Positions 27,200-39,011 of a stretch of 64,000 bases of DNA are shown here, piece after piece. This stretch comes from Fundidesulfovibrio magnetotacticus (GTDB lineage: Bacteria; Desulfobacterota; Desulfovibrionia; Desulfovibrionales; Desulfovibrionaceae). The notes beneath the pieces were generated by a model. That model ran no database searches. It saw only the letters and a list, made by a program, of their open reading frames with translations, and had not been told where the DNA came from. The DNA is taken from the NCBI RefSeq assembly GCF_013019105.1, contig NZ_BLTE01000007.1, positions 62,001 to 126,000 on the forward strand. Reading direction: 5' to 3'. A program made the translations under genes and the position numbers. The number at the start of each line of letters is the position of its first letter. Positions within the stretch are counted from its first letter, which is position 1.

Positions 27200-28239
27200 T
27201 TCGCCACCCCCTTGCCCCGCAACGCGCGGGCCATGCCCTCCCAGGTGATCTCGCGCATGCCCATGAGGCCCTCGCGCCTGAAGAGGATGATCACGATGAG
27301 CGCGAGCGAAAACACCACCATGCGCATGCCGGGGATGCCCGCGATCTCGATGCCCGCGAAGCTCACCGGGTTCTCCACCACGCGCAGCCACTCGAGCAGC
27401 ACCGTGATGCCCACGCCCGCCAGCACCGAGCCCGTCAGGGAGCCCAGGCCGCCCGTGACCACGATCATCAACACGTTGAAGGTGAGCGTGAAGAGGAACA
27501 TCTTGGGGTCGATGGTGGTGAGCAGGCTGGCCAGCAGCGCCCCGCCCACGCCCGCGAAGAAGGAGCCCACCGTGAAGGAGAGCAGCTTCATGCGCAACAC
27601 GTCCACGCCCATGGCCTTGGCCGCCACCTCGTTGTCGCGGATGGCCTTGAGCACGTTGCCGGTGTTGCTCCCCAGGAGCTTCACGATCACGTAGAGCGTC
27701 ACCAGGCACCAGGCCACGTTCCACCAGAGGTTGGCGTAGGCGGGGATGCCCTTGAAGCCCAGCGCGCCGTTGGTCACGGAACTCATGTTGGTGGCGGCCA
27801 CGCGCACGATCTCGGCGAAGCCCAGGGTGGCGATGCCCAGGTAGTCGTCTCCCAGCTTCAAGAGCGGCAGCCCGATGAGCGCGCCGAAGAGCGCCGCCAC
27901 GAGCCCGCCGGCCAGCACGGCCACCACGAAGGGGGCGTGCGCCGCCAGCACCCAGGGGGCGGGGTCGCCCAGGATGAAGAGCATCTCCTTCTGCTCGGCG
28001 GTCATGATCAGGATGGAGCAGACGTAGGCTCCGATGGCCATGAACCCGGCGTGACCCAGGCTGAAGAGCCCGGTGAAGCCGTAGATCAGGTTGAGCGACA
28101 GGGCCAGGATGATGTTCACGGCGATGAGGTTGAGAATCTGGACCGAGTAGCCGTCCAGGCTGGCCTGGGCCCAGGCCGTGAAGAGGCCCACCAGGGCCAC
28201 GGCCGCCACGTTGAGCAGGGTGGTGGTGGAGCGTTTCAT
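27196..28239 (-). CDS. livM: Branched-chain-type amino acid ABC transporter, permease LivM
   Basis: 347 aa from the ATG at 28239; a GTG one codon earlier is also possible. About nine to ten hydrophobic helices are seen, with the LIV permease motifs LSLNLIYGFTGLFSLGHAGFM and the cytoplasmic loop AIRDNEVAAKAMGVDV that contacts the ATPases. It forms the inner-membrane channel with LivH. Both flanking gene junctions overlap by a few bases. Confidence 0.95.
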   Translation of the reverse strand: MKRSTTTLLNVAAVALVGLFTAWAQASLDGYSVQILNLIAVNIILALSLNLIYGFTGLFSLGHAGFMAIGAYVCSILIMTAEQKEMLFILGDPAPWVLAAHAPFVVAVLAGGLVAALFGALIGLPLLKLGDDYLGIATLGFAEIVRVAATNMSSVTNGALGFKGIPAYANLWWNVAWCLVTLYVIVKLLGSNTGNVLKAIRDNEVAAKAMGVDVLRMKLLSFTVGSFFAGVGGALLASLLTTIDPKMFLFTLTFNVLMIVVTGGLGSLTGSVLAGVGITVLLEWLRVVENPVSFAGIEIAGIPGMRMVVFSLALIVIILFRREGLMGMREITWEGMARALRGKGVAK

Positions 28240-29132
28240 CACACCTTCTCCTCGGCCTTGTCACCGAACAGGCCGGTGGGTTTGATCAGGAGCACCCCGA
28301 TGAGCAGCACGAAGGCGAAGGCGTCGCGGTAGCCGGCCAGGTCGGGGAAGAAGGCCACGGTCATGATCTCGATGAAGCCCAGGACCACGCCGCCCACCAC
28401 CGCGCCCTGGATGGAGCCGATGCCGCCGAACACGGCCGCGATGAAGGCCTTGAAGCCGGGGATGGCCCCCATCACGGGCTGCAGCTGCGGGTAGCGCAGG
28501 GCCCACATGATGCCCGAGGCCGCCGCCAGGGCCGAGCCGATGCCGAAGGTGACCGCGATGACGCGGTTGACCGGCACGCCCATCAGGTAGCTCGTCTCGA
28601 TGTCCTTGCTGATGGCGCGCATGCCCAGGCCGGTCTTGGTGCGGTAGACCACCCAGAGCAGGGCCAGCATGAGCGCCACCGAAAGCACCGGCACGAAGAG
28701 CGTGATGGGCAAAACGCGCACGTTGCCCCAGATGAGGGGGTCTTCCATCCACTCGGGCCGGTACACGGCGCGGGGAATGGCCTGGAAGAACACGATGGCC
28801 ACGTTCTGCAGGAAGAACGAGACGCCGATGGCGCTGATGAGCGCCGAGATGCGCGGCGCGTCGCGCAGGGGCCGGTAGGCGATGCGGTCCACCAAAACGC
28901 CCGTGAGCGCCGTGACCGCGATGGAGAGCACGATGGCCACCGGCCAGGGCAGGGCGAAAAGCGTGACGCCCCAGAAGACGAAATACGCGCCCAGCATGAA
29001 GATCTCGGAGTGGGCGAAGTTGATGAGACGCAGGATGCCGTAGACCATGGTGTAGCCGATGGCGATGAGCGCGTAGAGGCTGCCCAGGGTCAGGCTGTTC
29101 AGGGCGTGCTGGATGAACTGTTCGACGTTCAT
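28239..29132 (-). CDS. livH: Branched-chain-type amino acid ABC transporter, permease LivH
   Basis: 297 aa from the ATG at 29132, where homology to LivH begins (LNSLTLGSLYALIAIGYTMV). It has eight or so hydrophobic helices and the ATPase-contact loop in SKDIETSYLMGVPVNRVI. A UUCG-loop hairpin lies between livK and this gene, which would reduce permease expression relative to the binding protein. Confidence 0.95.
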   Translation of the reverse strand: MNVEQFIQHALNSLTLGSLYALIAIGYTMVYGILRLINFAHSEIFMLGAYFVFWGVTLFALPWPVAIVLSIAVTALTGVLVDRIAYRPLRDAPRISALISAIGVSFFLQNVAIVFFQAIPRAVYRPEWMEDPLIWGNVRVLPITLFVPVLSVALMLALLWVVYRTKTGLGMRAISKDIETSYLMGVPVNRVIAVTFGIGSALAAASGIMWALRYPQLQPVMGAIPGFKAFIAAVFGGIGSIQGAVVGGVVLGFIEIMTVAFFPDLAGYRDAFAFVLLIGVLLIKPTGLFGDKAEEKV

Positions 29133-29225
29133 GGAAAGTCCTTTGTTCGGGCCGCGCGCCCTTGGGCGCTTGCGCCGTCGGGGAGCGGCGCGCGGGGTTC
29201 CCGGCGTGCCGGGAGCCTCCCGCAT

Positions 29226-29253
29226 GCGGGGCCCGCCCGAAGGCGGACCCCGC
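29226..29253 (-). terminator. UUCG-capped hairpin between livK and livH
   Basis: On the minus strand the RNA forms a 12-bp stem, GCGGGGUCCGCC with GGCGGGCCCCGC (one U-G pair), closed by a UUCG loop. There is no T-tract, so it is more likely an mRNA stabiliser or partial block that keeps livK in excess than a full terminator. Confidence 0.6.
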
Positions 29254-29301
29254 TCGCGGGTCACGGATCAAGGGGCTGGCGGAGGCTTCCCGCCGCCGCC
29301 T

Positions 29302-30438
29302 TTACAGGTCGGGAGTGATCTCGCCGGTGTAGACCTTCTTGCCGTCCTGGATCATCACCAGGCCTACGGGCTTTTCGGCGTCGTGGGTCTCGTTGATGGT
29401 GGTGGCGCCGGTGACGCCCACGAAGCCCTTGGTCTCGGCCAGGGCCTTGGTGATGGCGGCGGGGTCGGCCTTGCCGGCGCGCTTGATGGCGTCGATGATG
29501 ATCATGTAGGCGTCGTAGCCCAGGGCGGCGTTGACGTTGGGCTCCTTGTCGGCGGAGTGGGTCTTCTTCCAGTCATCCGTGAACTTCTTGGCCACGGGGT
29601 TCATTTCCTTCATGGAAGGATCGTAGGGGAAGGTGGTGTGCACGAAGCCCTCGACCGCCTTGCCGCCGATCTTGGTGATCTCGGGGTTGTCCATGGCGTC
29701 GCCGCCCATGATCTTGAAGGTGGCGCCCAGCTCCTTGGCCTGCTTCATGATGATGGCGCCCTCGGCGAAGTAGGAAGGGATGAAGAGGACATCGGGCTTC
29801 TCGGCGATGATCTTGGTCAGCTGGGCGGTGAAGTCCTGGTCGCCGGACTGGTAGTTGAGGGTGGCCACGATCTGTCCGCCCTGCTTGGTGAAGGACTTCT
29901 TGAAGAAGTTGGAGAGGCCGACGGAGTAGTCGTTGGCCACGTCCACCAGCATGGCGGCCTTCTTGAAGCCCAGGGTCTTGGCGGCGTAGGTGGCCGCGCC
30001 GGCGCCCTGGAAGGGGTCGATGAAGCACACGCGGAAGATGTACTTCTTGCCCTGGGTCACCAGGGGGTTGGTGCAGCTGGTGCCCACCTGGGGGATTCCG
30101 GCGTTCTCGGAGTGCTCGCCGCCGGCCATGGCCAGGGAGGAGCCGTAGGTGCCGATGATGGCCTGCACCTTCTCTTTCTCGATCAGGCGCTTGGTGGCGT
30201 TGGCGGCCTCAACCTTGTCGGACTTGTTGTCCACCACGAAAAGCTCGACCTTCTTGCCCAGGACCGTGCCGGCTTCCTTGTGGGCCATCTGCACGCCCTC
30301 AAGCTCCAGCTGGCCGCCGAAGGCGTTCTGGCCGGTCAGGGGCAGGAACACGCCGATGCGGACGGTGTCGTCCGCGGCCCAGGCGAAGGTGGCCATGGCG
30401 AGGATCATGGCCATGCACAGAGCGAGAATCCGTTTCAT
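29302..30438 (-). CDS. livK: Branched-chain-type amino acid ABC transporter, periplasmic binding protein LivK
   Basis: 378 aa from the ATG at 30438, with GGAGG upstream. A cleavable signal peptide ends at AMATFAWA-AD. The mature protein is a type I periplasmic binding fold with VRIGVFLPLTGQNAFGGQ, IIGTYGSSLAMAGG and DVANDYSVGLSNFF. The ligand may be leucine, isoleucine or valine, but the operon includes aspartase and asparaginase genes, so aspartate or asparagine should also be considered. Codon use is strongly biased, suggesting high expression. Confidence 0.93.
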   Translation of the reverse strand: MKRILALCMAMILAMATFAWAADDTVRIGVFLPLTGQNAFGGQLELEGVQMAHKEAGTVLGKKVELFVVDNKSDKVEAANATKRLIEKEKVQAIIGTYGSSLAMAGGEHSENAGIPQVGTSCTNPLVTQGKKYIFRVCFIDPFQGAGAATYAAKTLGFKKAAMLVDVANDYSVGLSNFFKKSFTKQGGQIVATLNYQSGDQDFTAQLTKIIAEKPDVLFIPSYFAEGAIIMKQAKELGATFKIMGGDAMDNPEITKIGGKAVEGFVHTTFPYDPSMKEMNPVAKKFTDDWKKTHSADKEPNVNAALGYDAYMIIIDAIKRAGKADPAAITKALAETKGFVGVTGATTINETHDAEKPVGLVMIQDGKKVYTGEITPDL

Positions 30439-30513
30439 CAAACTGCCTCCATGTCTGGTGTTGCCGGCAGGCCCCTCGGCCGCCGGATGGGTTAAGCCGT
30501 CGCCGGGGCCGCG

Positions 30514-31344
30514 CTAGAGCGAGACCACCGCCGATATCTTCTTGGCAAGCTCCACAAGGTAGCCCGAGAAGCGCGCCTCGAACTCCTTCATGGAGAACTG
30601 GTCCGTGGTGGAGTCGAAGCTCACGCCGCCGATGGCCTTGCCGGTGCGCAGCGAGAACAGCGGCGCGCCGATGGCGATGAGCCCGGGAACGAACTCCTCG
30701 TTGTTCACGCAGTAGCCCTGCTCGCGGGCGCGCTCCAGCTCCTTGAGCAGGGAATCGCGGTCCGTGAGGGTCTTGTCGGTCTTGGCGGCCAGGTCCAGGC
30801 GGTCCAGCAGGGCTGAAAGCTCGTCCTGCTCCATGAACGCCATGGCGGCCTTGCCGGTGGCCAGGTAGTAGAGGTCGGAGGAGTAGGAGAAGGAGCGGAA
30901 CACCGAGGTGTCCTTGGATTCGTGGCGGTAGATCAGGTAGATGGCGTCGCCCTTCACCAGGCCCACGTCCACGTGGACGCCGTGCTTGCGGTTGGCCTCC
31001 AGCACGAAGGGCTTCACCAGCTGCACCATCTCGGACTTTTCCACGATGGTGTAGGCCAGCGAGAGGGAGCGCACGCCCAGGTGGTAGAGCCCGGTGCGCT
31101 CGTCCCGGCGCAGGTAGCCCAGCTCCCGGAAGGTGTTCACGTAGCGGTAGACGCTGGTCTTGTTCAGGTGCACCCGGGCGGCGATCTGGCTCAGGGTGAA
31201 CCCGGAGTCATCGATGCCGAAGATGTCGAGGATGCGCAGACCCTTGGCCAGGGTCTCCGAGGCGTTGTCCTTGGCGCGCGCGGGCTTCGTTTCCTCGGCG
31301 GCGGCCTGCCGCAGAGGGGCGGCTGTGTTGTCCGGCGTGGGCAT
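30514..31344 (-). CDS. IclR-family transcriptional regulator
   Basis: 276 aa from the ATG at 31344, preceded by GGGAG; a GTG at 31383 in the same frame falls next to the likely transcription start and is less probable. An N-terminal winged helix-turn-helix (FTLSQIAARVHLNKTSVYRY, about 48-67) precedes an IclR effector-binding domain. It lies 75 bases upstream of livK on the same strand, so it is probably the first gene of the iclR-liv-aspA operon and its regulator. The inducer would be expected to be an amino acid or its breakdown product; this is inference. Confidence 0.92.
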   Translation of the reverse strand: MPTPDNTAAPLRQAAAEETKPARAKDNASETLAKGLRILDIFGIDDSGFTLSQIAARVHLNKTSVYRYVNTFRELGYLRRDERTGLYHLGVRSLSLAYTIVEKSEMVQLVKPFVLEANRKHGVHVDVGLVKGDAIYLIYRHESKDTSVFRSFSYSSDLYYLATGKAAMAFMEQDELSALLDRLDLAAKTDKTLTDRDSLLKELERAREQGYCVNNEEFVPGLIAIGAPLFSLRTGKAIGGVSFDSTTDQFSMKEFEARFSGYLVELAKKISAVVSL

Positions 31345-31384
31345 CGTTACTCCCAGCGAAACGGCGTAATCAATTTCCGGCACG

Positions 31385-31411
31385 TTTATGCGGAGGAAGG
31401 AATTTTGTCAA
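31385..31411 (-). promoter_or_regulatory. Candidate promoter of the iclR-liv-aspA operon
   Basis: On the minus strand a perfect TTGACA (31411-31406) is followed after 15 bases by CATAAA, or after 17 bases by TAAACG. It lies about 40 bases before the chosen iclR start. The region is clearly more A/T-rich than its surroundings. Confidence 0.45.
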
Positions 31412-31581
31412 TCCGATTCCGGTCGGGATTCACAGAAAAAGGAAAACGTGGCGGATTGAGGGGATGGAGAGCAACGGATGAAGACGACGGCTGCAGGACT
31501 GCGCACAGGAGGGCCTGTCCCGGCCCCTGCTGGCCAGGGAGGCGGATGAGCAGCCGCCCCGGGCGGTCCTGTCGTCCGGGC

Positions 31582-33825
31582 CTATCGCCCGGCCAGGCAA
31601 TCCAGGATGGTCCTGACCAGCTGCTTGAGGTCAACGGGCTTGGCCAGGTAGGCCGTGGCCCCCGCTTCGAGGATCGCTTCCTTGTCGCCCAGCATGGCGT
31701 GGGCCGTCAGCACGATCACCGGCACCGAGGCGTAGGGCCTGCCCCCCTCTCGGATGGCCCGCAAGGCCTGGAGTCCGTCCATCTCCGGCATCTGCACGTC
31801 CATGAGCACCACGTCATAGGGCGCGGACTCCAGGCAGTCCAGGGCCTCGCGTCCGGTCCGGGCCACGTCCACCCTCCAGCCCTCCTTGCCCAGGAAGGCC
31901 TTCACCGTGGCCTGGTTGATGCGCTCGTCCTCGGCCAGGAGCACCCGCAGGGCCGGGCGCGGCAGCGGTTCCCGGGGACGGGGGGCAGTGGCCTCGCCCG
32001 GCGCATGCTCGCGGCCGGGCGAGAAGGCCAGCGAGAGATAGCACTGCGTGCCCCTGCCCACCACCGAAGAAATGCAGAGCGTGCCCTCCAGCAACACCAC
32101 CAGACGCTTCACGATGGCCAGCCCCAGGCCCGCGCCGCCCGAACGGCGCGTGTAGGAGCCGTCAACCTGGGTGAACTTTTCGAAGAGCCTGGGGAGATCA
32201 TTGTCCGCGATTCCCCGCCCCGTGTCTTCCACGCACGCCAGCAGCCGCACGGTTCCAGGCCTTTCCCCGCCCTCCAGGCGCGAGAAGCGCACGCTCACCC
32301 CGCCCGATTCCGTGGCCTTGAACCCGTTGCCTATCAGGTTGAAGAGCACCTGCCGGAACTTCACTTCGTCGCCCTGCAGCATGTCCGGCACGCCGGGCTC
32401 CATGCTCCAGCGCAGGAACAACCCCTTTTCGGAGGCCTGGACCCTGAACAGGGCGTCCAGCTCATTCACCAGCTCCGCCAGGCTGAAGGTGGAAACGCAC
32501 AACACTTCGCCGCCCTGCTCGATGCGCGCCAGGTCCAGGATGTCGTTGACCAGCCGCATCAGCTTCCGGGACGACTCCAGGGCCATGGACACGTACTGGG
32601 TCTGCTCGGGCGTCAGCCGCGTCTCCTGGCAGAGCTGGAGCATGCCCATGATGCCGTTGAAGGGCGTGCGGATTTCGTGGCTCATGTTGGCCAGGAACTC
32701 GCTCTTGGCGCGGTCGGCCTGCTGGGCCGCGTTGCGCGAGCGGATGGCCTCGGCCGCGTATTCCTGCGTCCGCCGTTTCATGTCCGCGAAGGCCTTGCCG
32801 AGGTCGCTGATCTCGTCGGCGTGGTTGTCCTGCACGGGCAAGCTCTCCACGGCGACGTCGGAGTCCATGGCCCTGGCCAGGGCCTCGATGCGCTCCGTGA
32901 GCAGCTTCCGGGAACCGTAGGCGTAGATGAGCACCACCAGCGCCAGCCCCGCGCCGAATGCGGCGAGCATGACGACCGTCAACTGGTTTGCGCCGGCGTA
33001 GATTTCCTCCGTGGGGATGCCGAAGAGGAAGTGCATGTAGGGTTCCTTGCCATCGTCCAGGGAGACGCTCGTGTAGGCGTAGAGCTTTTCCACGCCGTCG
33101 GAACCTTTGGACAGGAAGGTGCCCTCGCCTTTCTCCGAGTGTATGCGCCGCCAGAACGCTTCGGCCAGCCGCGAACCCTGGGGATAGTTGGCGTCGTCCA
33201 CGGGAATGCGAAACAGGCTCATCCCCTGGTGGTCCAACACGCGCACGAAGGAGCCGGGAGGAAGCGGGATGTCCTCGAAGCGGTCCATGAGGTAGTTCAG
33301 GTTCACCGAGAGCACCAACACTCCCGAAACCGCCCCCGCGTCGTCCAGGACGGGATAGGAATAATGGAACACGGGGTTCCCCGTCACACGTCCCACGAGA
33401 TATTCGCCCGTGGAAAACTTCCGGGACTCCACGGCGTCGCGGAAATACTTCCTTTCCCGGGAATTCATGCTCCCGGCCAAATCCCGGGCCGAGACGACGA
33501 TGTTCCCCCCGATGTCGCAATAGAAGATGTTGCTGTAGATGTTCGCGTGCTGCATCAACAGGCTGCGGAAGATCTCCCGCATCCGCTCCAGCTCCCCCCC
33601 GCGGACCCTTTTGTCCTGGGAGAACAGGAGTAACGTCTCCTTGATCTCCCCGACGAGCGCCATCTGCGAGTGCTTCAGCTCGTGCGAGACGTGCAGTATC
33701 CGATAATTGGCCGTAAGAATCGACTCTTCCTTGAGCCTGTATGCGGCGAACACGAAGGCGCACACCACGGGGACCAAGGACATCACCATGATCGCGACCA
33801 GCTTGACGCCAAGCCTCTTGAACAT
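31582..33825 (-). CDS. Hybrid sensor histidine kinase with receiver domain
   Basis: 747 aa from the ATG at 33825 (a start at 33882 is possible). Order: transmembrane helix about 8-28, periplasmic double-Cache-like sensor about 35-275, second helix about 283-303, HAMP, a short coiled coil, HisKA with [15 protein letters not shown] (His 383), HATPase with the N-box [10 protein letters not shown] and [10 protein letters not shown], and a C-terminal receiver with [14 protein letters not shown] downstream histidine phosphotransfer protein or separate regulator is expected, but none is adjacent. The ligand is unknown. It is likely monocistronic. Confidence 0.94.
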   Translation of the reverse strand: MFKRLGVKLVAIMVMSLVPVVCAFVFAAYRLKEESILTANYRILHVSHELKHSQMALVGEIKETLLLFSQDKRVRGGELERMREIFRSLLMQHANIYSNIFYCDIGGNIVVSARDLAGSMNSRERKYFRDAVESRKFSTGEYLVGRVTGNPVFHYSYPVLDDAGAVSGVLVLSVNLNYLMDRFEDIPLPPGSFVRVLDHQGMSLFRIPVDDANYPQGSRLAEAFWRRIHSEKGEGTFLSKGSDGVEKLYAYTSVSLDDGKEPYMHFLFGIPTEEIYAGANQLTVVMLAAFGAGLALVVLIYAYGSRKLLTERIEALARAMDSDVAVESLPVQDNHADEISDLGKAFADMKRRTQEYAAEAIRSRNAAQQADRAKSEFLANMSHEIRTPFNGIMGMLQLCQETRLTPEQTQYVSMALESSRKLMRLVNDILDLARIEQGGEVLCVSTFSLAELVNELDALFRVQASEKGLFLRWSMEPGVPDMLQGDEVKFRQVLFNLIGNGFKATESGGVSVRFSRLEGGERPGTVRLLACVEDTGRGIADNDLPRLFEKFTQVDGSYTRRSGGAGLGLAIVKRLVVLLEGTLCISSVVGRGTQCYLSLAFSPGREHAPGEATAPRPREPLPRPALRVLLAEDERINQATVKAFLGKEGWRVDVARTGREALDCLESAPYDVVLMDVQMPEMDGLQALRAIREGGRPYASVPVIVLTAHAMLGDKEAILEAGATAYLAKPVDLKQLVRTILDCLAGR

Positions 33826-34004
33826 CCAGTCACCGCAATTTCTTACACGTTGAACCGATGCAAGCCTGTGAGCCTTCGCCACAAAACGCTCGACACGTTC
33901 TTCATATCGAAGCCACCACGTGATCCATTAACATTTATCATGCTTAAATCAAGACTGATTTGCGGTCCAAATCCATCGTTCATTTCGAAACGCACTCCAA
34001 GAAA

Positions 34005-34028
34005 AACGGGCGGCCATGGCCGCCCGTT
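34005..34028 (-). terminator. Terminator of the kbl-tdh operon
   Basis: A perfect 24-base palindrome, AACGGGCGGCCA plus its complement, followed on the minus strand by TTTCTTGG. It lies 129 bases after the tdh stop, beyond the family A repeat. Confidence 0.8.
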
Positions 34029-34119
34029 AGCTTGATGACAAACCCCGAAGCGGGGTTTGTGAGATACGCTTACGGGCGGCAAAGCCGCCCTGCTCCAGGC
34101 TGCGCTTCGCGCAGCATCG
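34029..34119 (+). repeat. Family A intergenic repeat, copy 1
   Basis: About 90 bases made of three small palindromes: AAACCCCGAAGCGGGGTTT, GGGCGGCAAAGCCGCCC and CTGCGCTTCGCGCAG. A copy in the opposite orientation, with few differences, lies at 42399-42483. Both begin with AGCTTGATGACAAACCC in their own orientation. Confidence 0.85.
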
Positions 34120-34156
34120 TTTCCGATCCGGTGCGCCCCGTGCGGGGCCGCCCGGG

Positions 34157-35185
<1,029 letters not shown>

Positions 35186-35271
35186 GCTATGTCCTCCCGC
35201 TTCAGCGGTCTGGTTGATTGTCGTTGCGCCAGAGCTTCGCCAGGCACGGCATACGCGGGCGACAGGGCCGT

Positions 35272-35400
35272 CTGGGGAGAAGCCTCCGGCGGGCAAAGGG
35301 CTTCGCCCTCTGCACTCCCGAGTTGCTTCGCGGGCTCCCCCGGGCACGCCATCGTGTCTTGTCCCCGGGTGCAGGCCCCCCGCCAGCACAGCAGCAGACT
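35272..35400 (+). repeat. Family B intergenic repeat between kbl and tdh
   Basis: It contains GAAGCCTCCGGCGGGCAAAG followed by GGCTTCGCCCTCTGCACTCC and a second part, GCTTCGCGGGCTCCCCCGGG. Related units occur at 42487-42530 (inverted) and 58856-58900. The two enzyme genes of the threonine pathway are split by it, so the operon transcript must carry the repeat. Confidence 0.7.
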
Positions 35401-35407
35401 CCCGCCG

Positions 35408-36607
<1,200 letters not shown>

Positions 36608-36639
36608 GGGCGCTCCTTGGTCAGTGTCGGATGGCGGGG

Positions 36640-38082
36640 CTAGGCTTCGTCCTTGGGGCGTCCCTGCCCGATGCCCAGGAGCTTGAGCGCCCCCTTGGCG
36701 TAGAGCATGAACTGCCGGGGATTGCGCAGGCTCAGGACCTTGCGCAGGATGGGCATGGGCCGGAAGTAGAAGCGCATGTAGCAGCGCTTGAGGAGCTTGG
36801 AAAGCTCGTCGCGGGAGAGGCGTTCCTCCCAGATGGGCTCGACGAAGTTGGGCACGGGGTCCAGGGCCTGGGCGCGCCAGATGTCGGCGGGGAAGAGGCC
36901 CTTTCGCACGCCGTCCTCGAAGATCTTCGTGCCGTGGTAGACGATGAGGATGTTGAACTGGGCGAAGTCCGAGTCGATGGAAACGGCGGTCTCTATCAGG
37001 TGGAGCACGTCTTCGCGGGTCTTGTGGTGCGGGAAGCCGATGATCCAGTTGGTGCTGGTGACGATGCCCGCCTTGCGGCACATCTTCATGGCCCGGCGCA
37101 CCTGGGCGATGGTGATTTTCTTGTTGATGTCGCGCAGGCCTTCGTCGGTGGAGGTTTCCACGCCGAAGAGGATCTGGCGGCAGCCGGAGCGCCGCGCCAG
37201 GGCGAGCATTTCCTCGTCGATGGCGTCCACGCGGCCCCGGAAGGCCCAGGTGATGTTCCACCCCCGGTCCAGGATGGCCTGGGCGATGGCGCGCACGCGC
37301 TTGGCCGTGGCGTTGAAGAGATCGTCGAAGAAGAAGAATTCCCGGATGCCCCGGCCGTGGTAGGCCTCCATCTCCTCCATGATGTTTTCCACGGAGCGCG
37401 TGCGGTAGGAGGAATAGGGGCGGCAGCAGAAGGTGCAGTTGAAGGGGCACCCGCGCGAGGAGCAGATGGTGCCCACGGGCTGGCCCGTGCCGATGGCGGA
37501 ATAGTAGCGCCTGTAGTCCAGGGCGTCGAAGGCCGGGAATGGCAGGGAGTCGATGTCCTTCACGAACCCGGCGGGGCCTGTGAACACGGGCGCGCCGTCC
37601 AGGCCCCGGAAGACCAGGGCGGGGATGTCGGCCAGGGGCGTGCGGTCTTCGAGGGCGTCGAGAAAGCGCGGCAGGGTGTGTTCGGCCTCTCCCAGCACGA
37701 GGTAGTCCACACAGTCGTGGGTGAGGCTTTCGTTGGGGAAAAGGTCGGCGTGGGGGCCTCCCCAGACCAGGGGGACGCCGGGCAGCGCTTCCCGCAGCCT
37801 GCGGGTGAGGGCCAGGGCGTCGTGGAGGTTGGGGGTGTAGACGGTCATGCCGATGACGTCGGGCCTGATCTCCAGGGCCTTCCTGACCACCTCGGCGTGG
37901 TTCATGCGCTCCAGGATGGTGTCCAGGAGCACGGCCTCGTGGCGTCCGTGGGCGCGCAACGCCCCGGCCAGGTACATGATCCCGATGGGCGGAAAGATGC
38001 CGATGTCGGAGGCTTCGAGCTGCCAGGAGCTGGAGGTCTTGGCGATGCTCAGGTCCGGGACGTTCATGAGGAGGATTTTCAA
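36640..38082 (-). CDS. B12-binding-type radical SAM enzyme
   Basis: 480 aa from a TTG start that overlaps the stop of the upstream acyltransferase gene (TTGA) and has GGAG before it. Residues about 1-150 form a cobalamin-binding-like domain ([21 protein letters not shown]); residues about 200-400 form the radical SAM barrel with CPFNCTFC (C212, C216, C219). It resembles the B12-radical SAM family (COG1032) that performs methylations or rearrangements in lipid or natural-product synthesis. The DXHXXG B12 motif is not evident, so B12 binding is uncertain. The neighbour being a hexapeptide acyltransferase suggests a surface lipid or polysaccharide role. Confidence 0.88.
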   Translation of the reverse strand: MKILLMNVPDLSIAKTSSSWQLEASDIGIFPPIGIMYLAGALRAHGRHEAVLLDTILERMNHAEVVRKALEIRPDVIGMTVYTPNLHDALALTRRLREALPGVPLVWGGPHADLFPNESLTHDCVDYLVLGEAEHTLPRFLDALEDRTPLADIPALVFRGLDGAPVFTGPAGFVKDIDSLPFPAFDALDYRRYYSAIGTGQPVGTICSSRGCPFNCTFCCRPYSSYRTRSVENIMEEMEAYHGRGIREFFFFDDLFNATAKRVRAIAQAILDRGWNITWAFRGRVDAIDEEMLALARRSGCRQILFGVETSTDEGLRDINKKITIAQVRRAMKMCRKAGIVTSTNWIIGFPHHKTREDVLHLIETAVSIDSDFAQFNILIVYHGTKIFEDGVRKGLFPADIWRAQALDPVPNFVEPIWEERLSRDELSKLLKRCYMRFYFRPMPILRKVLSLRNPRQFMLYAKGALKLLGIGQGRPKDEA

Positions 38083-38846
38083 GACCCGGCTCCTTGCTCG
38101 ATGTCGGAAATGATTTTCGCGGGCACGCCGCCCGCCACGCTGCGCGGTGGCACGTCGCGGGTGACCACGGCCCCCGCGGCGATCACGGCGTCGCGGCCCA
38201 CGGTCACGCCGCCCAGGAGCACCGCTCCCGCGCCGATCCAGACGTTGTCGCCCACGGTGACGGGGCGGCCGGTGTAGGCGCGCTCCACGGCCTGCAGGTC
38301 CAGGCGGCGGAAGTCGTGGTCGCCGGTGACGATCATGGCCCCGGGGCCGATGAGCACCTGCTCGCCCAGGGTGATGCCCCCCTGCCCCGAGGCCAGCACG
38401 GCGTTCACGCCGATCCAGCAGCGCGCGCCGGTGACGATGCCCTCGCCGGGGCGCGAATCGGAGGTGAAGGTGCACAGGTAGGCCGCGCGCATCACGCGGG
38501 TGCAGTCGCCCAGCTCGATGGCGGCGGCGGAGGCGTGCAGCCGGGCGAGGCGGTCCACGTAGACGCTGCGGCCCAGCCGGATGGAGTCCATGTGCAGGAG
38601 CTCCGCGCCGGACTCGAACACTGGGGTGGAGGCGCAGGCCCCCAGGAGCGGGCGGTAGAGCGCGCCGCGCAGGGCCATGCCGGGCAGCCCGGGGAGCCAG
38701 CCGACCAGGGCCTGGGCGGTCTGCTCCAGGGCGTAGCGCAAGGGGCTCGACGCGCGCGAGGCGAGATAGACCGCGAGTCCGGCCTGGCCTGTGCGGCCCA
38801 TGTAGTCTTCGAGTCGTCCTTGGGGTTCTTGGCGGGGATTGCTCAT
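38079..38846 (-). CDS. Hexapeptide-repeat (left-handed beta-helix) acyltransferase
   Basis: 255 aa from the ATG at 38846 (GGAG at a good distance); the frame is open further upstream but not conserved. The second half carries repeated hexapeptides, with [44 protein letters not shown] and [12 protein letters not shown]. These are typical of acetyl- and acyltransferases such as those for sugars or serine. The acceptor is unknown. It is coupled to the radical SAM gene by a 4-base overlap. Confidence 0.87.
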   Translation of the reverse strand: MSNPRQEPQGRLEDYMGRTGQAGLAVYLASRASSPLRYALEQTAQALVGWLPGLPGMALRGALYRPLLGACASTPVFESGAELLHMDSIRLGRSVYVDRLARLHASAAAIELGDCTRVMRAAYLCTFTSDSRPGEGIVTGARCWIGVNAVLASGQGGITLGEQVLIGPGAMIVTGDHDFRRLDLQAVERAYTGRPVTVGDNVWIGAGAVLLGGVTVGRDAVIAAGAVVTRDVPPRSVAGGVPAKIISDIEQGAGS

Positions 38847-39011
38847 GGCGTGCTCCGGTAGGCGGAGGGTCCGGCGGACCGCAAGCCGTCCCCTTAGGCC
38901 GTTTCGACGGCACAGGCAAGCCCCGGCGGAGGCTTTGGGCATCCTCCGGGCTTGCCTGGGCCCGCCGGAATGGCTATCTCACGGCCAATCAACGACAACC
39001 CCGGAGCGAAC

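Larger units (their letters stand above)
33826..34156. other. 331-base intergenic stretch: A/T-rich promoter zone, terminator and family A repeat
   Basis: Bases 33900-33990 are A/T-rich and probably hold the hybrid kinase promoter (for example TTGATT with TAATGG on the minus strand). Then comes a 24-base palindrome with a T-tail and a repeat at 34029-34119. No gene is seen. Confidence 0.5.

Noticed and set aside
26417-28264. A single 615-codon frame suggesting a permease-ATPase fusion
   Set aside because: Only the part from 27199 down is LivG; the upstream part is the out-of-frame translation of livM.
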